Assembly: GCA_037446555.1 (NCBI GenBank)
Contig: JBBIIK010000005.1
Span: 1 to 64,000, forward strand
Direction: 5' to 3'
DNA from: JANWVO01 sp037446555
GTDB taxonomy: Bacteria > Acidobacteriota > Terriglobia > Bryobacterales > Bryobacteraceae
DNA length: 64,000 bases
Below are positions 19,639 to 27,621 of this stretch, piece after piece. Position 1 is the stretch's first letter; each line of letters opens with the position of its first letter. The position numbers and the translations under genes are program-made. The notes beneath the pieces are model-generated. The model was not told the DNA's origin, searched no databases, and saw nothing but the letters and a program-made list of their open reading frames with translations.

Positions 19639-20748
19639 TCAGGAGGAAATCACTTGAAGAAATGCGGCCTTGAATTTCTCCATTTCCTCCGGTGTGCCGA
19701 GCGTCACCCGCACATGGTTCGGCCAAGAGGGCCAGGAGCGCCCAATGATCACCTTCCTGAGCGCCATCGCCGCGGTCACCTCACGCCCCGGCTTCGCCGT
19801 GCGGATCATGATCTTGTTGCTCACGCTGGGCACGAAGTCGATCTCGTGCTTCCGCAGCCAGGACATCAGGTCCTCGCGGACCCTCCGGACATACTCCCGC
19901 CGCTCGGCCACCACGCTCTTCGCCTCCAGGCTGGCGATGGCGCCCGCCATGCCCGTCACCGGAAGAAAGCCGGTTCCGTAAGGACGGATGCGGTCCAGCA
20001 GGTCCGGGCGGGCGAACGCCAGCCCGGCGCGCAGCCCCGCCATCCCGTAGATCTTGGAAAACGTCCGCAACACGAACACATCCTTGCGGTCACGCACCGT
20101 GTCCAGGCAGGACGGCGCGCCGCAGAAGTGAATGTATGCTTCGTCGATGAGCACGACGCTGCCGGCGGGCTTTTCTCGCACCAGATGCTCGATGGCCGGA
20201 CGCGGCGTCAGCGTCCCGGTCGGGTTGTTCGGATTGCAGATGTAAAACACGCCCGCCTCGGTTCCCGCCGCCCGCAACATGGCTTGAACATCATGGGCGT
20301 ATTCCTTCGTCAGCGGCACGCGGCGCACGGGCGCCTGCACGAACCTGGCCGCACGCTCGCCTGCCTCATAGCCGGGATCGGCGGTGACGAACGCCCGTTC
20401 CGGACCGCAGAAAGCCAGCACGACGCGGTGCAGCGGATCGCTCGATCCGGCGAAGGACTGCACGCATTCCTCCGGGACGCCCTCCATTTCGGCCGCCTTT
20501 CTCGCCAGCCTCAGCGTTTCGCCGAACTGATACCGCCCGCCGTTGCGCGCCGCCCGCTCGATCGCCGTCAGCGCCTCGGCGCACGGCCCCAGAGGGTTCT
20601 CGTTGGCGTTCAGCAGCACCGCGTCTGGCGGCGCCTCGCCCGGATAGCTCAACTGCGCCAGCGCCCGTTCGGTCAGCACCGGCAGCGCCGCGCCTAGCGC
20701 GGCGGCGCGGGCGAATCCGCGGCGGGATAGAGCTTCATGCGGTCCCAT
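19639..20748 (-). CDS. Tat-exported class I/II aminotransferase (HisC-like)
   Basis: 369 aa. The N-terminus carries a twin-arginine signal, S-R9-R10-G-F followed by the hydrophobic AAALGAALPVL. The rest is a fold-type I PLP enzyme close to histidinol-phosphate aminotransferase: NANENPLGP, the CNPNNPTG loop (171-178), the cofactor Asp in IDEAYIHF and the PLP lysine K232 in RTFSKIYGMAGLRAG. HisC-type enzymes are normally cytosolic, so export would be unusual. The start lies 55 bases inside the creatininase gene. Not near other his genes, so I do not call it hisC. Confidence 0.85.
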   Translation of the reverse strand: MGPHEALSRRGFARAAALGAALPVLTERALAQLSYPGEAPPDAVLLNANENPLGPCAEALTAIERAARNGGRYQFGETLRLARKAAEMEGVPEECVQSFAGSSDPLHRVVLAFCGPERAFVTADPGYEAGERAARFVQAPVRRVPLTKEYAHDVQAMLRAAGTEAGVFYICNPNNPTGTLTPRPAIEHLVREKPAGSVVLIDEAYIHFCGAPSCLDTVRDRKDVFVLRTFSKIYGMAGLRAGLAFARPDLLDRIRPYGTGFLPVTGMAGAIASLEAKSVVAERREYVRRVREDLMSWLRKHEIDFVPSVSNKIMIRTAKPGREVTAAMALRKVIIGRSWPSWPNHVRVTLGTPEEMEKFKAAFLQVISS

Positions 20749-21527
20749 CTCTCAATCGTCTCCCCGGCCAGCCTCGTCATGCAATCCACCACGGCCTGAA
20801 AATACTCCTTCGCCTTGGCGCCGTCAAACCGCACCGACCCCTGCCCCGGTTGGTAGAGAATCACCGGCGCCGGAAACGGATACGCAGCCCAGCTTCCCGC
20901 TGCTGGCCGCGGGATTTCGAGTTCCCACGTGTGACGTTCCGGATGGACCAGCTTCGGGCGCACGGCTTGCGTGAACGCCGTCTCGTTCCATCCGGCGTGG
21001 CCGCCGTCCTGGCCGAAGACGCGCAGCGTCTGGTCGGCGCACGCGGCCCACCAGTTGATCACCATCACCCGCACACGGTGCTCGCGGCTTGCCTGCTCGG
21101 CCAGATCATTGAGAATCGCGGTTTGCGGACCGCCGTGGCCGTTGATGACCAGGATGTTGCGGAACCCGTTGCGCGCGAGGCCTCGCAGGACGTCTGCGAC
21201 GAACGGCCGGTAGGCTGCCTCGGAGATCTGGAACGTGCCCGGGTAGCCGTCGAGGCTCCCGGTGACGCCGTAGGGGATTAACGGCGCGATCAAAGCGTTC
21301 AGGCGCGGCGCCATCGCACGGGCGATGTCCACCGGCGCCGTATTGTCCGCGCCGTTGTGGATCACCCCGTGCGCCTCCAGCGTGCCCGTGGGCAACAGGA
21401 CGGTGTGGATCTTCGCCGGCACCAGTTCGGCGAACTCCGCCCAGTTCAGTTCCTCCATTTCGCGGCTGCTTTGCCCGGCGCAGGGAACCAGGCACAGGGC
21501 CAGAATGGCGATGCAGGATTTTTCCAT
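20694..21527 (-). CDS. Exported creatininase-family amidohydrolase
   Basis: 277 aa. A signal peptide (residues ~1-19, ending PCAGQ) precedes a creatininase/FAPy-hydrolase-like domain. Metal-binding motifs are LPTGTLEAHG, NGADNTAPVDIA, INGHGGPQTAI and DGGHAGWNETA. The family opens cyclic or linear amide bonds using two metal ions. The substrate is unknown. It overlaps the downstream aminotransferase gene by 55 bases, and both products carry export signals, which argues for a shared extracytoplasmic pathway. Confidence 0.86.
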   Translation of the reverse strand: MEKSCIAILALCLVPCAGQSSREMEELNWAEFAELVPAKIHTVLLPTGTLEAHGVIHNGADNTAPVDIARAMAPRLNALIAPLIPYGVTGSLDGYPGTFQISEAAYRPFVADVLRGLARNGFRNILVINGHGGPQTAILNDLAEQASREHRVRVMVINWWAACADQTLRVFGQDGGHAGWNETAFTQAVRPKLVHPERHTWELEIPRPAAGSWAAYPFPAPVILYQPGQGSVRFDGAKAKEYFQAVVDCMTRLAGETIERWDRMKLYPAADSPAPPR

Positions 21528-21602
21528 CTTGCGCCTCCCGTGCCTCTATTGTGCACTCGGCACGAACCGGCGCCGGGGCGGCAGCCCGAGTAGCCGGCAG
21601 CG

Positions 21603-23135
21603 CTACTGGGCCAGGCGCAGGATCTCGGAAGCGATGCGGGCGAACGCCTGGTTGAGCTGCGTCTTGTCTGGGGCGTAAACGTAAAGCCCCGTCGGCTCAT
21701 CCCGGTTGTAGGTTGGACTGGAAGGATCGTTGGCTACGCGCTTCAGCAGCACCGAGTCGACGCTGCCCAGCCCGATCACATAGAAAATGGTGGGCATCGC
21801 GAGGTTCTGACGGATCCGCTTCGCAGCGTTGTCGGTGGCGTTCGTGGAAGCGGCGCCGACCGAAGATGGCCGGTCGGGGCGGATTCGGCCGGCATATGGG
21901 CCGGAGGAGAACGTGGAGACGGACCGGTAACAGCAGTCCATGCGGTTGTTGTACAGGTCGAAATTCGGGATGTAGGCGATGTCCCGCCGCACATAGCGCA
22001 TCAGATTGAAGTTTGTGGTGCCTGCCCCGAACGCACACCCGGCGCCGCTGTCCAGCGCGCCCAGCGGGCCGTTGATGGAACGGTCGCCGGCCGTCATGGT
22101 GGAAGCATAGGGCTCAATGATCCCGTAGGTGGCGCCGGTGCTGGCGGTGCCTTCGCCGCTGGACACCAGCACGCCCACGCGGTCCTGCGGGCTCCACCCG
22201 GATTGCAAGTAGCTCCTGTTGGCAGAGTCGCGGCACCCGCTGCGCTCCATGCTGTAAATCGTTCCGGTATTGGGGTAGTAGTAGGTCACGCCATCCACTT
22301 TTCGGTTTTCCCCGTTGCCATAGCGGGAGTCGATGGATTGCTTCACCGGGAACTGCGCGGTCAGGCCCGTAGGAATCCCGTCGGTGAACAGCATGATGAT
22401 GTTCAGGGCCCCGGGCTCGGCAATGGCGGAAAGCTGGTTGTAGGCCTCGCTCACGGCCATGGCGGTCGAGGTGCCGCCGGTGCAGATAACGGTGCTGATC
22501 ACGGAATCGAGGGTGGGCGACTGCGTCTTGAAGTTTTTCGTCAGCGGGTAGGCGTAATGCCAGGCGGTGCTATAGGTGATCATGCCCAGACGGTCGCGCG
22601 CCTCGGCGAAGCGCGCCACGAAGCTGCGGGCGGCCGACTTCATCGGCTCGCAGGCGCCGGCGCTCTGCATGCTGCCCGACCGGTCCAGGACCATCATCAT
22701 GTTGACGTCGCGGCGAGAGGCCTTGCCCAACGCGGCCACGGGCACCGTAGCGATGCCCGCCAGCCGCATGAAGTAGGTGGGAGCGTCCACACGGGCGGAA
22801 ACGGTCACCGAGCGCGTCCTCAGCGCCGTCTCTTCCACTACGACGGATGCGCTCCGGTTCCGCGTGTTCAGGTTGCCGTCGGGGAAATTCGCGTCAAAAA
22901 ACGCAGATGCCCGGGCCCGGGCGGAATCCTCCTGCTCGGCCATCGTCAAGCCCACATTGAGCGAGCGCGCCGCCGCCAGGGCGGCCGCGTCGCACGCCAT
23001 CGACAGCTTCGCGCGCACCGTGTACAGGTACGACGCATCCACGGCGAGGGCCACCATGAAGAGGATCAGCACCAGGCTGACAGCCAGCATCACGATGGCA
23101 ATACCGCGGCGCTGCTCAGAAGATCGTCCGCGCAT
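21603..23135 (-). CDS. TadG-like pilus-assembly protein with von Willebrand A domain
   Basis: 510 aa. The N-terminal pseudopilin-like region (RRGIAIVMLAVSLVLILFMVALAVDASYLY, given here by position 10-38 as a hydrophobic helix followed by a periplasmic domain) matches TadG/TadE-like putative Flp pilus-assembly proteins. A vWA domain follows, with MIDAS motif D151-R-S-G-S and a later LFTDGIPTG. The C-terminal ~200 residues are rich in Ser, Gly and Asn. Probably anchored in the inner membrane with the vWA domain outside. Its start overlaps the preceding TadE-like gene by 20 bases. Confidence 0.83.
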   Translation of the reverse strand: MRGRSSEQRRGIAIVMLAVSLVLILFMVALAVDASYLYTVRAKLSMACDAAALAAARSLNVGLTMAEQEDSARARASAFFDANFPDGNLNTRNRSASVVVEETALRTRSVTVSARVDAPTYFMRLAGIATVPVAALGKASRRDVNMMMVLDRSGSMQSAGACEPMKSAARSFVARFAEARDRLGMITYSTAWHYAYPLTKNFKTQSPTLDSVISTVICTGGTSTAMAVSEAYNQLSAIAEPGALNIIMLFTDGIPTGLTAQFPVKQSIDSRYGNGENRKVDGVTYYYPNTGTIYSMERSGCRDSANRSYLQSGWSPQDRVGVLVSSGEGTASTGATYGIIEPYASTMTAGDRSINGPLGALDSGAGCAFGAGTTNFNLMRYVRRDIAYIPNFDLYNNRMDCCYRSVSTFSSGPYAGRIRPDRPSSVGAASTNATDNAAKRIRQNLAMPTIFYVIGLGSVDSVLLKRVANDPSSPTYNRDEPTGLYVYAPDKTQLNQAFARIASEILRLAQ

Positions 23136-23739
23136 AGATCGGCCCCCTGTTGTTCATCGTTGGAAAGTCTTTCACCGGTGATTCGAACCACGCCTCGGCC
23201 ACGTAGGCCGTTTCTCCATCCGCCAGGTTCAGGATCGCGTCGAAGCTTGTGGCGCGCGCGCCAGAGTTCGTCAGATAGTCGGATGGCCTGATCGAGCCGT
23301 CGCTTTGCAGCAGACCCGCGGCCGGCGTGGCCACAAGGCTCGGCTTCAGGCTGACGTTGCCCACCACGATCCGCTGCGTCACCACCGGCTGCCCCAGATT
23401 CGCGCACGAACCAACAGAGATGCCGCCATCGGTGCATTCCTGGGCGCCAACCTTCAACACTCGCGTCAAAATCACGACGCCGGCGCCCCCGGTGCGCGTC
23501 ATGTTCATCCCGGCTGCCAAACGCACCAGCACATCCTGGTTGCCAGCCAGGGAAAAGTCCACGCCGCGGGCGAACATATGACCGGCGTCCCGGCTGACCT
23601 GCCCGGTCTGCATCATCCGCCGCAGATCCAGACCGAACACGAGCATCCACACGTAGAGAGGCATCACCAGCGCAAACGCCAGGGCGAACTCAATCAACGC
23701 ATTGCCCCGCCGCGCCTTGCGGACTCGCGCCTGCTTCAT
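23116..23739 (-). CDS. TadE/TadF-like pseudopilin
   Basis: About 207 aa from the ATG at 23739 (GGAGG seven bases upstream). A short basic leader (KQARVRKARRGNALIEFAL) with the RGNALIEFA pattern and a hydrophobic helix (~18-40) are typical of TadE-like proteins. The rest is a periplasmic domain of unknown fold with two Cys (QECTDGG and GSCANLG) that could form a disulfide. It sits between another TadE-like gene and the TadG-like gene. Confidence 0.78.
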   Translation of the reverse strand: MKQARVRKARRGNALIEFALAFALVMPLYVWMLVFGLDLRRMMQTGQVSRDAGHMFARGVDFSLAGNQDVLVRLAAGMNMTRTGGAGVVILTRVLKVGAQECTDGGISVGSCANLGQPVVTQRIVVGNVSLKPSLVATPAAGLLQSDGSIRPSDYLTNSGARATSFDAILNLADGETAYVAEAWFESPVKDFPTMNNRGPIYARTIF

Positions 23740-23760
23740 AAGCCGTCCTCCTGCCATCCC

Positions 23761-24225
23761 TTACCTCGGCGGCGGAGACGCCCCCGTCGGGAGACCCTCC
23801 ATCCGGTCAGCCGCCCTTGCGCCCAGCGTGATCGCCCCGGGCGCGCGCCACAGTGCCGCCAGCCAGCGGTGCTGGTACCCTTCGATCGAGATCTCCACGA
23901 TGTTGCCCGGGACGTTGTCAGGAACCTCCTGAAACGTCGCAGGGTCGAAATAGCGGATCTTGACCGCATCCTCCCTGCCCCTGAGGAAACCCATCGACTG
24001 GTTCACCACAACCTGGCGGATCGAGGCGTCATGGCCCATGCCGCCGGCCGTCTGATACGTCACCGCATAACGCACACCTTCCCGCACGGCGTGCTGAAAG
24101 GTCGACTGCAGGAAGACGACCAGCCCGTGGTCGATGAACGCATATGTCAACGCCAGCAGCGGCAGCAGAATCAGAGCGGACTCGACGGTCGCATTTCCTC
24201 GCTGTCTGTTCCTTCGCAGAGGCAC
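23761..24225 (-). CDS. TadE-like pseudopilin
   Basis: 154 aa, GTG start with GGAGG five bases upstream. N-terminal RQRGNATVESALILLPLLA is the TadE signature: a short basic leader, Gly/Glu near the helix start and one hydrophobic helix. The remaining ~110 residues are extracytoplasmic. It is the first of three pseudopilin-type genes. The Tad ATPase, secretin and prepilin peptidase are not in the window, so the system is either split across the genome or these are stand-alone exported proteins. Confidence 0.8.
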   Translation of the reverse strand: MPLRRNRQRGNATVESALILLPLLALTYAFIDHGLVVFLQSTFQHAVREGVRYAVTYQTAGGMGHDASIRQVVVNQSMGFLRGREDAVKIRYFDPATFQEVPDNVPGNIVEISIEGYQHRWLAALWRAPGAITLGARAADRMEGLPTGASPPPR

Positions 24226-24289
24226 CTCTCCCTCCGTCCAGCGGGTGTTTTGTCCCGCTTATCGCTCTCATGACGGGCAGGGGCGGCCT

Positions 24290-24352
24290 ATTCTTGACGG
24301 CGTTCCGGCGCCTAAGTCAATTTGGGCGCCAAGTTAGACGGAATACCTTAGG
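24290..24352. promoter_or_regulatory. Overlapping divergent promoters and repeats between tadE-like and ECF sigma genes
   Basis: TTGACG (24294-24299) on plus and TTGACT (minus, 24315-24320) form an inverted pair and can each serve as a -35. The minus copy has AAGAAT (24290-24295) as a possible -10 at 19 bases. GGCGCC-TAAGT (from 24307) and GGCGCC-AAGT (from 24325) form a direct repeat 18 bases apart, and CCTAAG (24311-24316)/CTTAGG (24347-24352) form an inverted repeat. The density of repeats suggests regulated divergent transcription. Confidence 0.45.
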
Positions 24353-24414
24353 TTCTGGGCCTCTGGCCGTTGCCTTTTGGGGCCATGGCGTGGACAATTC
24401 AAGAAAGACGCCTG

Positions 24415-24975
24415 ATGAGCCACGACCCAGCATCGGAGCAGCCAGCCGACATTTTCCTGCAAGCAGACCTGTTCGTCTCTGCGCCCGCGAACATGGAGGC
24501 GTTACTGCTCGAGGAGCTTCGCGTCCTGTATCAGGCGCACGCTCCCATGCTGGTGCGGCTCGCCCTGATCGAATGCCGCAACCTGGCCTTGGCGGAGGAC
24601 TCCGTGCAAGAGGCGTTCCTGCGCTACTATGCCGAACGCCGCCGCGGATTGATCATTCGAACGCCGAAGGCGTGGCTGGCGCGTGTGGTCCTGAATTTCC
24701 TGGTGGACGAGGCGCGGCGGCAGAAGCCCAGGGCGCGGCTGGTGGAAAGCATCGCCGCCGAGCAGCAGGCAGCAGGCCCCTTCGCGATTCTTGAGAAACT
24801 CCGCTCGCGCCTGTCGCCCCGGGAGTTTGAGTGCCTCCGGCTTCGCTGCATGGGCTTCAAGTACCATGAAATCGCGGATACGCTTGGCATCAGCGGCGGC
24901 AGCGTCGCGCGCCTCATGTCCCGGGCGTTGAACAAGGCCAGAAAGTATGCGCGGGAGGAAGGGCGGGAAAAATGA
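24415..24975 (+). CDS. ECF-type RNA polymerase sigma factor
   Basis: About 186 aa from the ATG at 24415; an in-frame ATG at 24385 is also possible. Region 2 is seen in LVRLALIECRNLALAEDSVQ-EAFLRYY with TPKAWLARVVLNFLVDEAR. Region 4 follows as LSPREFECLRLRCMGFKYHEIADTLGISGGSVARL, a helix-turn-helix that contacts the -35 element (each quoted piece is only part of the region). There is no sigma region 1 or 3. The stop overlaps the ZAS gene start by four bases, the standard arrangement for an ECF sigma and its anti-sigma factor. Confidence 0.9.
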   Translation: MSHDPASEQPADIFLQADLFVSAPANMEALLLEELRVLYQAHAPMLVRLALIECRNLALAEDSVQEAFLRYYAERRRGLIIRTPKAWLARVVLNFLVDEARRQKPRARLVESIAAEQQAAGPFAILEKLRSRLSPREFECLRLRCMGFKYHEIADTLGISGGSVARLMSRALNKARKYAREEGREK

Positions 24976-25448
24976 TCCGGCGGATGCGGCGGCTGCTGGT
25001 CCGGCTCCTGCGGCCCCACCTGTCTGATGCAACCCTGTTGGCCTTCGATGCGGGAGCCCTGTCCCGGGCCGCCCGACGCCGGGCTGTGCGCCATCTGGGG
25101 CAGTGCCAGCGGTGCCGTGGCCGGCTCGGCGAGCTCCTGTCAGATCTGGATGCTCTGGCGGCGCTGTTTGAGGAAGCGGCCAACGCCCCTGCCAGTGCGG
25201 GACAAAACTGGCCCGCGTTCCTCGAAACGGCTCGCGGATCGTCAGGAACACCTCGAACGGGCGCCATTTCTTCGCAGGCGCTGATGCCGTACCTCGGACG
25301 GCTGGTTGGCCAGCCCAGCGCGCCGCTCCCTCCCGGCCGGACTCCGGCCGACGTGCTGGAGGCCCTGCTGGGTGCCCGGGCAGCCTCTTGCATCTCCGGC
25401 CCGGCGCCACGGCGCACCCGCTCTGCCCACAATTCCCATCGCGAGTAG
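24972..25448 (+). CDS. Soluble zinc-binding anti-sigma factor (ZAS-like)
   Basis: 158 aa, coupled to the sigma gene by ATGA. The zinc motif H41-x3-C45-x2-C48 (HLGQCQRC), preceded by HLSDATLLAFDAGAL, is the anti-sigma zinc-finger pattern. Unlike most ZAS proteins it has no membrane helix. The C-terminal ~100 residues are Ala/Pro-rich and without recognisable domain. It probably binds the sigma factor in the cytosol; release could be redox- or metal-linked, or could depend on the adjacent membrane protein. These mechanisms are inference. Confidence 0.75.
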   Translation: MIRRMRRLLVRLLRPHLSDATLLAFDAGALSRAARRRAVRHLGQCQRCRGRLGELLSDLDALAALFEEAANAPASAGQNWPAFLETARGSSGTPRTGAISSQALMPYLGRLVGQPSAPLPPGRTPADVLEALLGARAASCISGPAPRRTRSAHNSHRE

Positions 25449-25457
25449 GCCAGCGCC

Positions 25458-26366
25458 ATGACAAGGATCGAACCGACTGCCTGGCCGCCCCTGATCCTCT
25501 GGACAACCGCGGGCTTCACGGCGACCGCAATCCTGTTCATTTTCTATTGGCTGGAGACCGGAGACGCGCAGCCGCTCAATCTCTGGTTCCGGGAGTTTGG
25601 AGCTTTCTTGTTGGTGGCGTTCCCTTTGTCCGGAGCGGCCACCGGCGCCCGGGTCGTGTCTCTCTTCGGCCAGGACGAACCGATGCGGCAAAGCTGGCTC
25701 TTGCTGGCCACTGCAGCGGCCATCCAAGCCGCCTCCAACTTCGTGCGCCACGTCCTCGGTCATGACATCCTGTTGAACCCATTGAGGCCTTTCCCGGCGC
25801 TGCAACCCTGGATACCCGCACTGAGTGAATTCGGGCGCCTGCTGGGAGGTATTCTGTTCCCTGGTGTGCTCATCGCTGGCCTCATGCTGGCGCTTCGAAC
25901 CTACGTGCGGCTGGGCCTGCTGCCGAAGCTCAGGACCTTCGACTTCTTCGCACTGGTTGTTCTGTCGCTTCTGCTGGCCTGCCATTTGCTCAATGCTATT
26001 CGCTGGCTGGGCGATCCACGCGTGCAGCCCACGCCCCTGTTGTTCCTCAATCTGACCATCGACCCGCTCTACGCCGCGCTCTTCGTCGTTGCGATTTTCC
26101 TGCGCCGGGCCAAGCTCTCGCTCCGCCACGGCCTGATCGAGCGATGCTGGACGGCTTACAGCTGGGCCATCTTTCTCACTTGCGGCGGAAGCCTGGCCAT
26201 CACTCTGAACGCACAGGGTATGTTGCCCGACCGGTGGATGTGGCCCACGTGGGTGCTCTGGCACCCGGCCGCGGCGCTGTTCGCCCTCGGGCCCGCCTAT
26301 CAACTGGAGACGATGGAGGCCGCCATGGCCTCCGCCTCCACCGCAAGGTTGCGGATCCGCTCCTGA
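25458..26366 (+). CDS. Polytopic membrane protein of unknown function
   Basis: 302 aa with seven or eight hydrophobic helices (roughly 10-30, 44-66, 80-95, 124-145, 158-180, 195-213, 230-250, 262-280). I recognise no family. It starts 9 bases after the anti-sigma gene, so it belongs to the same transcript. It could be the membrane sensor for the soluble anti-sigma factor or an output gene; neither is proven. Its stop is 10 bases from the convergent amidohydrolase gene. Confidence 0.75.
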   Translation: MTRIEPTAWPPLILWTTAGFTATAILFIFYWLETGDAQPLNLWFREFGAFLLVAFPLSGAATGARVVSLFGQDEPMRQSWLLLATAAAIQAASNFVRHVLGHDILLNPLRPFPALQPWIPALSEFGRLLGGILFPGVLIAGLMLALRTYVRLGLLPKLRTFDFFALVVLSLLLACHLLNAIRWLGDPRVQPTPLLFLNLTIDPLYAALFVVAIFLRRAKLSLRHGLIERCWTAYSWAIFLTCGGSLAITLNAQGMLPDRWMWPTWVLWHPAAALFALGPAYQLETMEAAMASASTARLRIRS

Positions 26367-26376
26367 CGCCGCGCAG

Positions 26377-27621
26377 CTATCTGGGCCTCTCGCGCTTCTT
26401 GTAGGGGAATTTCTCCCAAACCGTGGCTGCACGGCCGAGACGGTCCCAGACCACCGCGCCGCCCTTGACCGTCACTTCGGCCGTCAGCCAACGGTCCCCG
26501 TCCAGGCGCGCTCCGGCGGAATCGACAAAGCCGAACCGGCCCTTCTGGAGGCTGAGCACCGTGATGTCGGCCTCCGCGCCTTCGCTGAGGTGGCCGAGTT
26601 CCGGGCGGCCGATCTGCTGGGCCGGCGTCCAGGTCGACATCCGGATCACGTCCTCCAGCGGCGCTCCCAGGTTCAGGATCTTGGACATCACGTTGATCAT
26701 GTCCTTCATGCCCGCGTTCATGCTGCCCGTGTGCAGGTCGGTCGAGATCGAGTCCGGCCAGAAGCCTTCCTTCGTCATCGGCACCGCGATGTTCCAGTAG
26801 AAGCTGCCCCCGCCGTGGCCGACGTCGAACCGGACGCCGCGCTTGCGCCCCGCCCACATGGCCGGATTCGTCTTTCCGTCCAGCAGCTCGTCGCGGTGCC
26901 CGGAGTAGCAATGCGTGTAGATGTCGCCGGGGCGGAGCTTCTCCTCCAGCAGGATCTTCAGGTTGCGCCGCTCGTTCGTCCAGCCGAAATCCACCATGAT
27001 CGGGATCTTCAGCTCGTTGGCCGCTTTCAGCGCGTTGTCGATGTCCGGCCATCCTTCCTTGCTGTAATGCGCCACCTTGATGCCCACGATCAGGTCCCGG
27101 TTCTCGCGCGCCATGCGAATGGCCGCCTCCGGGTTCATGTCGGCCGGATCGTCTTCGCTCGTGATGCCCATGCCGCCGCCGACGATGTTGAGAAACGCCA
27201 GCACGCGTGTCCTGGCCCGCTCGATCACCCGCTGGCGGAAGTCCGGGAAATTGCGCCATCCGCTGGTGCCGGCGTCGACCATCGTGGTCACGCCCGTGCG
27301 AAAGGAGAAGCCGTCGGGGTACACGCTCAGGTCGCCCGTGTAGACGCCCTTGAGCCCGGTGCCGGCATAGACGTGAACGTGCATGTCGATGATGCCCGGG
27401 ACTACATAGAGCCCTGTCGCGTCCACGACGCGAGCCGCTTGCGCCGGATCGATCGATGCCGCCACGCGCGCGATCCGCCCCTTGGCGACCGCCACGTCCC
27501 GGCGCGCGCTGATCCCGTTTTTCGGGTCGATCACGTGGCCGCCTCTGAGCAGCAGATCGTAGGCGGGCTGCGCGCCCGCCGGCACCGCCGCCGCCAGCAG
27601 AACCAGAATCGCGAACCGCAT
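26377..27621 (-). CDS. Exported amidohydrolase (dihydroorotase/enamidase-like)
   Basis: 414 aa from the ATG at 27621, with a strong AAGGAGG and a signal peptide (MRFAILVLLAAAVPAGAQP). The start overlaps the TGA of the upstream isomerase gene by one base. Amidohydrolase features are the small N-terminal beta-domain (LLLRGGHVIDPKNGI), the metal motif IDMHVHVY, a distal HCYSGH, DVGHGGG, and the STDLHTG aspartate segment. The carboxylated-lysine candidate is in VGIKVAHYSK. Family members hydrolyse cyclic amides or N-acyl groups. The substrate is unknown. Confidence 0.87.
   Translation of the reverse strand: MRFAILVLLAAAVPAGAQPAYDLLLRGGHVIDPKNGISARRDVAVAKGRIARVAASIDPAQAARVVDATGLYVVPGIIDMHVHVYAGTGLKGVYTGDLSVYPDGFSFRTGVTTMVDAGTSGWRNFPDFRQRVIERARTRVLAFLNIVGGGMGITSEDDPADMNPEAAIRMARENRDLIVGIKVAHYSKEGWPDIDNALKAANELKIPIMVDFGWTNERRNLKILLEEKLRPGDIYTHCYSGHRDELLDGKTNPAMWAGRKRGVRFDVGHGGGSFYWNIAVPMTKEGFWPDSISTDLHTGSMNAGMKDMINVMSKILNLGAPLEDVIRMSTWTPAQQIGRPELGHLSEGAEADITVLSLQKGRFGFVDSAGARLDGDRWLTAEVTVKGGAVVWDRLGRAATVWEKFPYKKRERPR

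Noticed and set aside
25242..26432. 396-aa minus-strand frame opposite the membrane protein
   Set aside because: Antisense shadow; composition lacks hydrophobic core and crosses two real genes.
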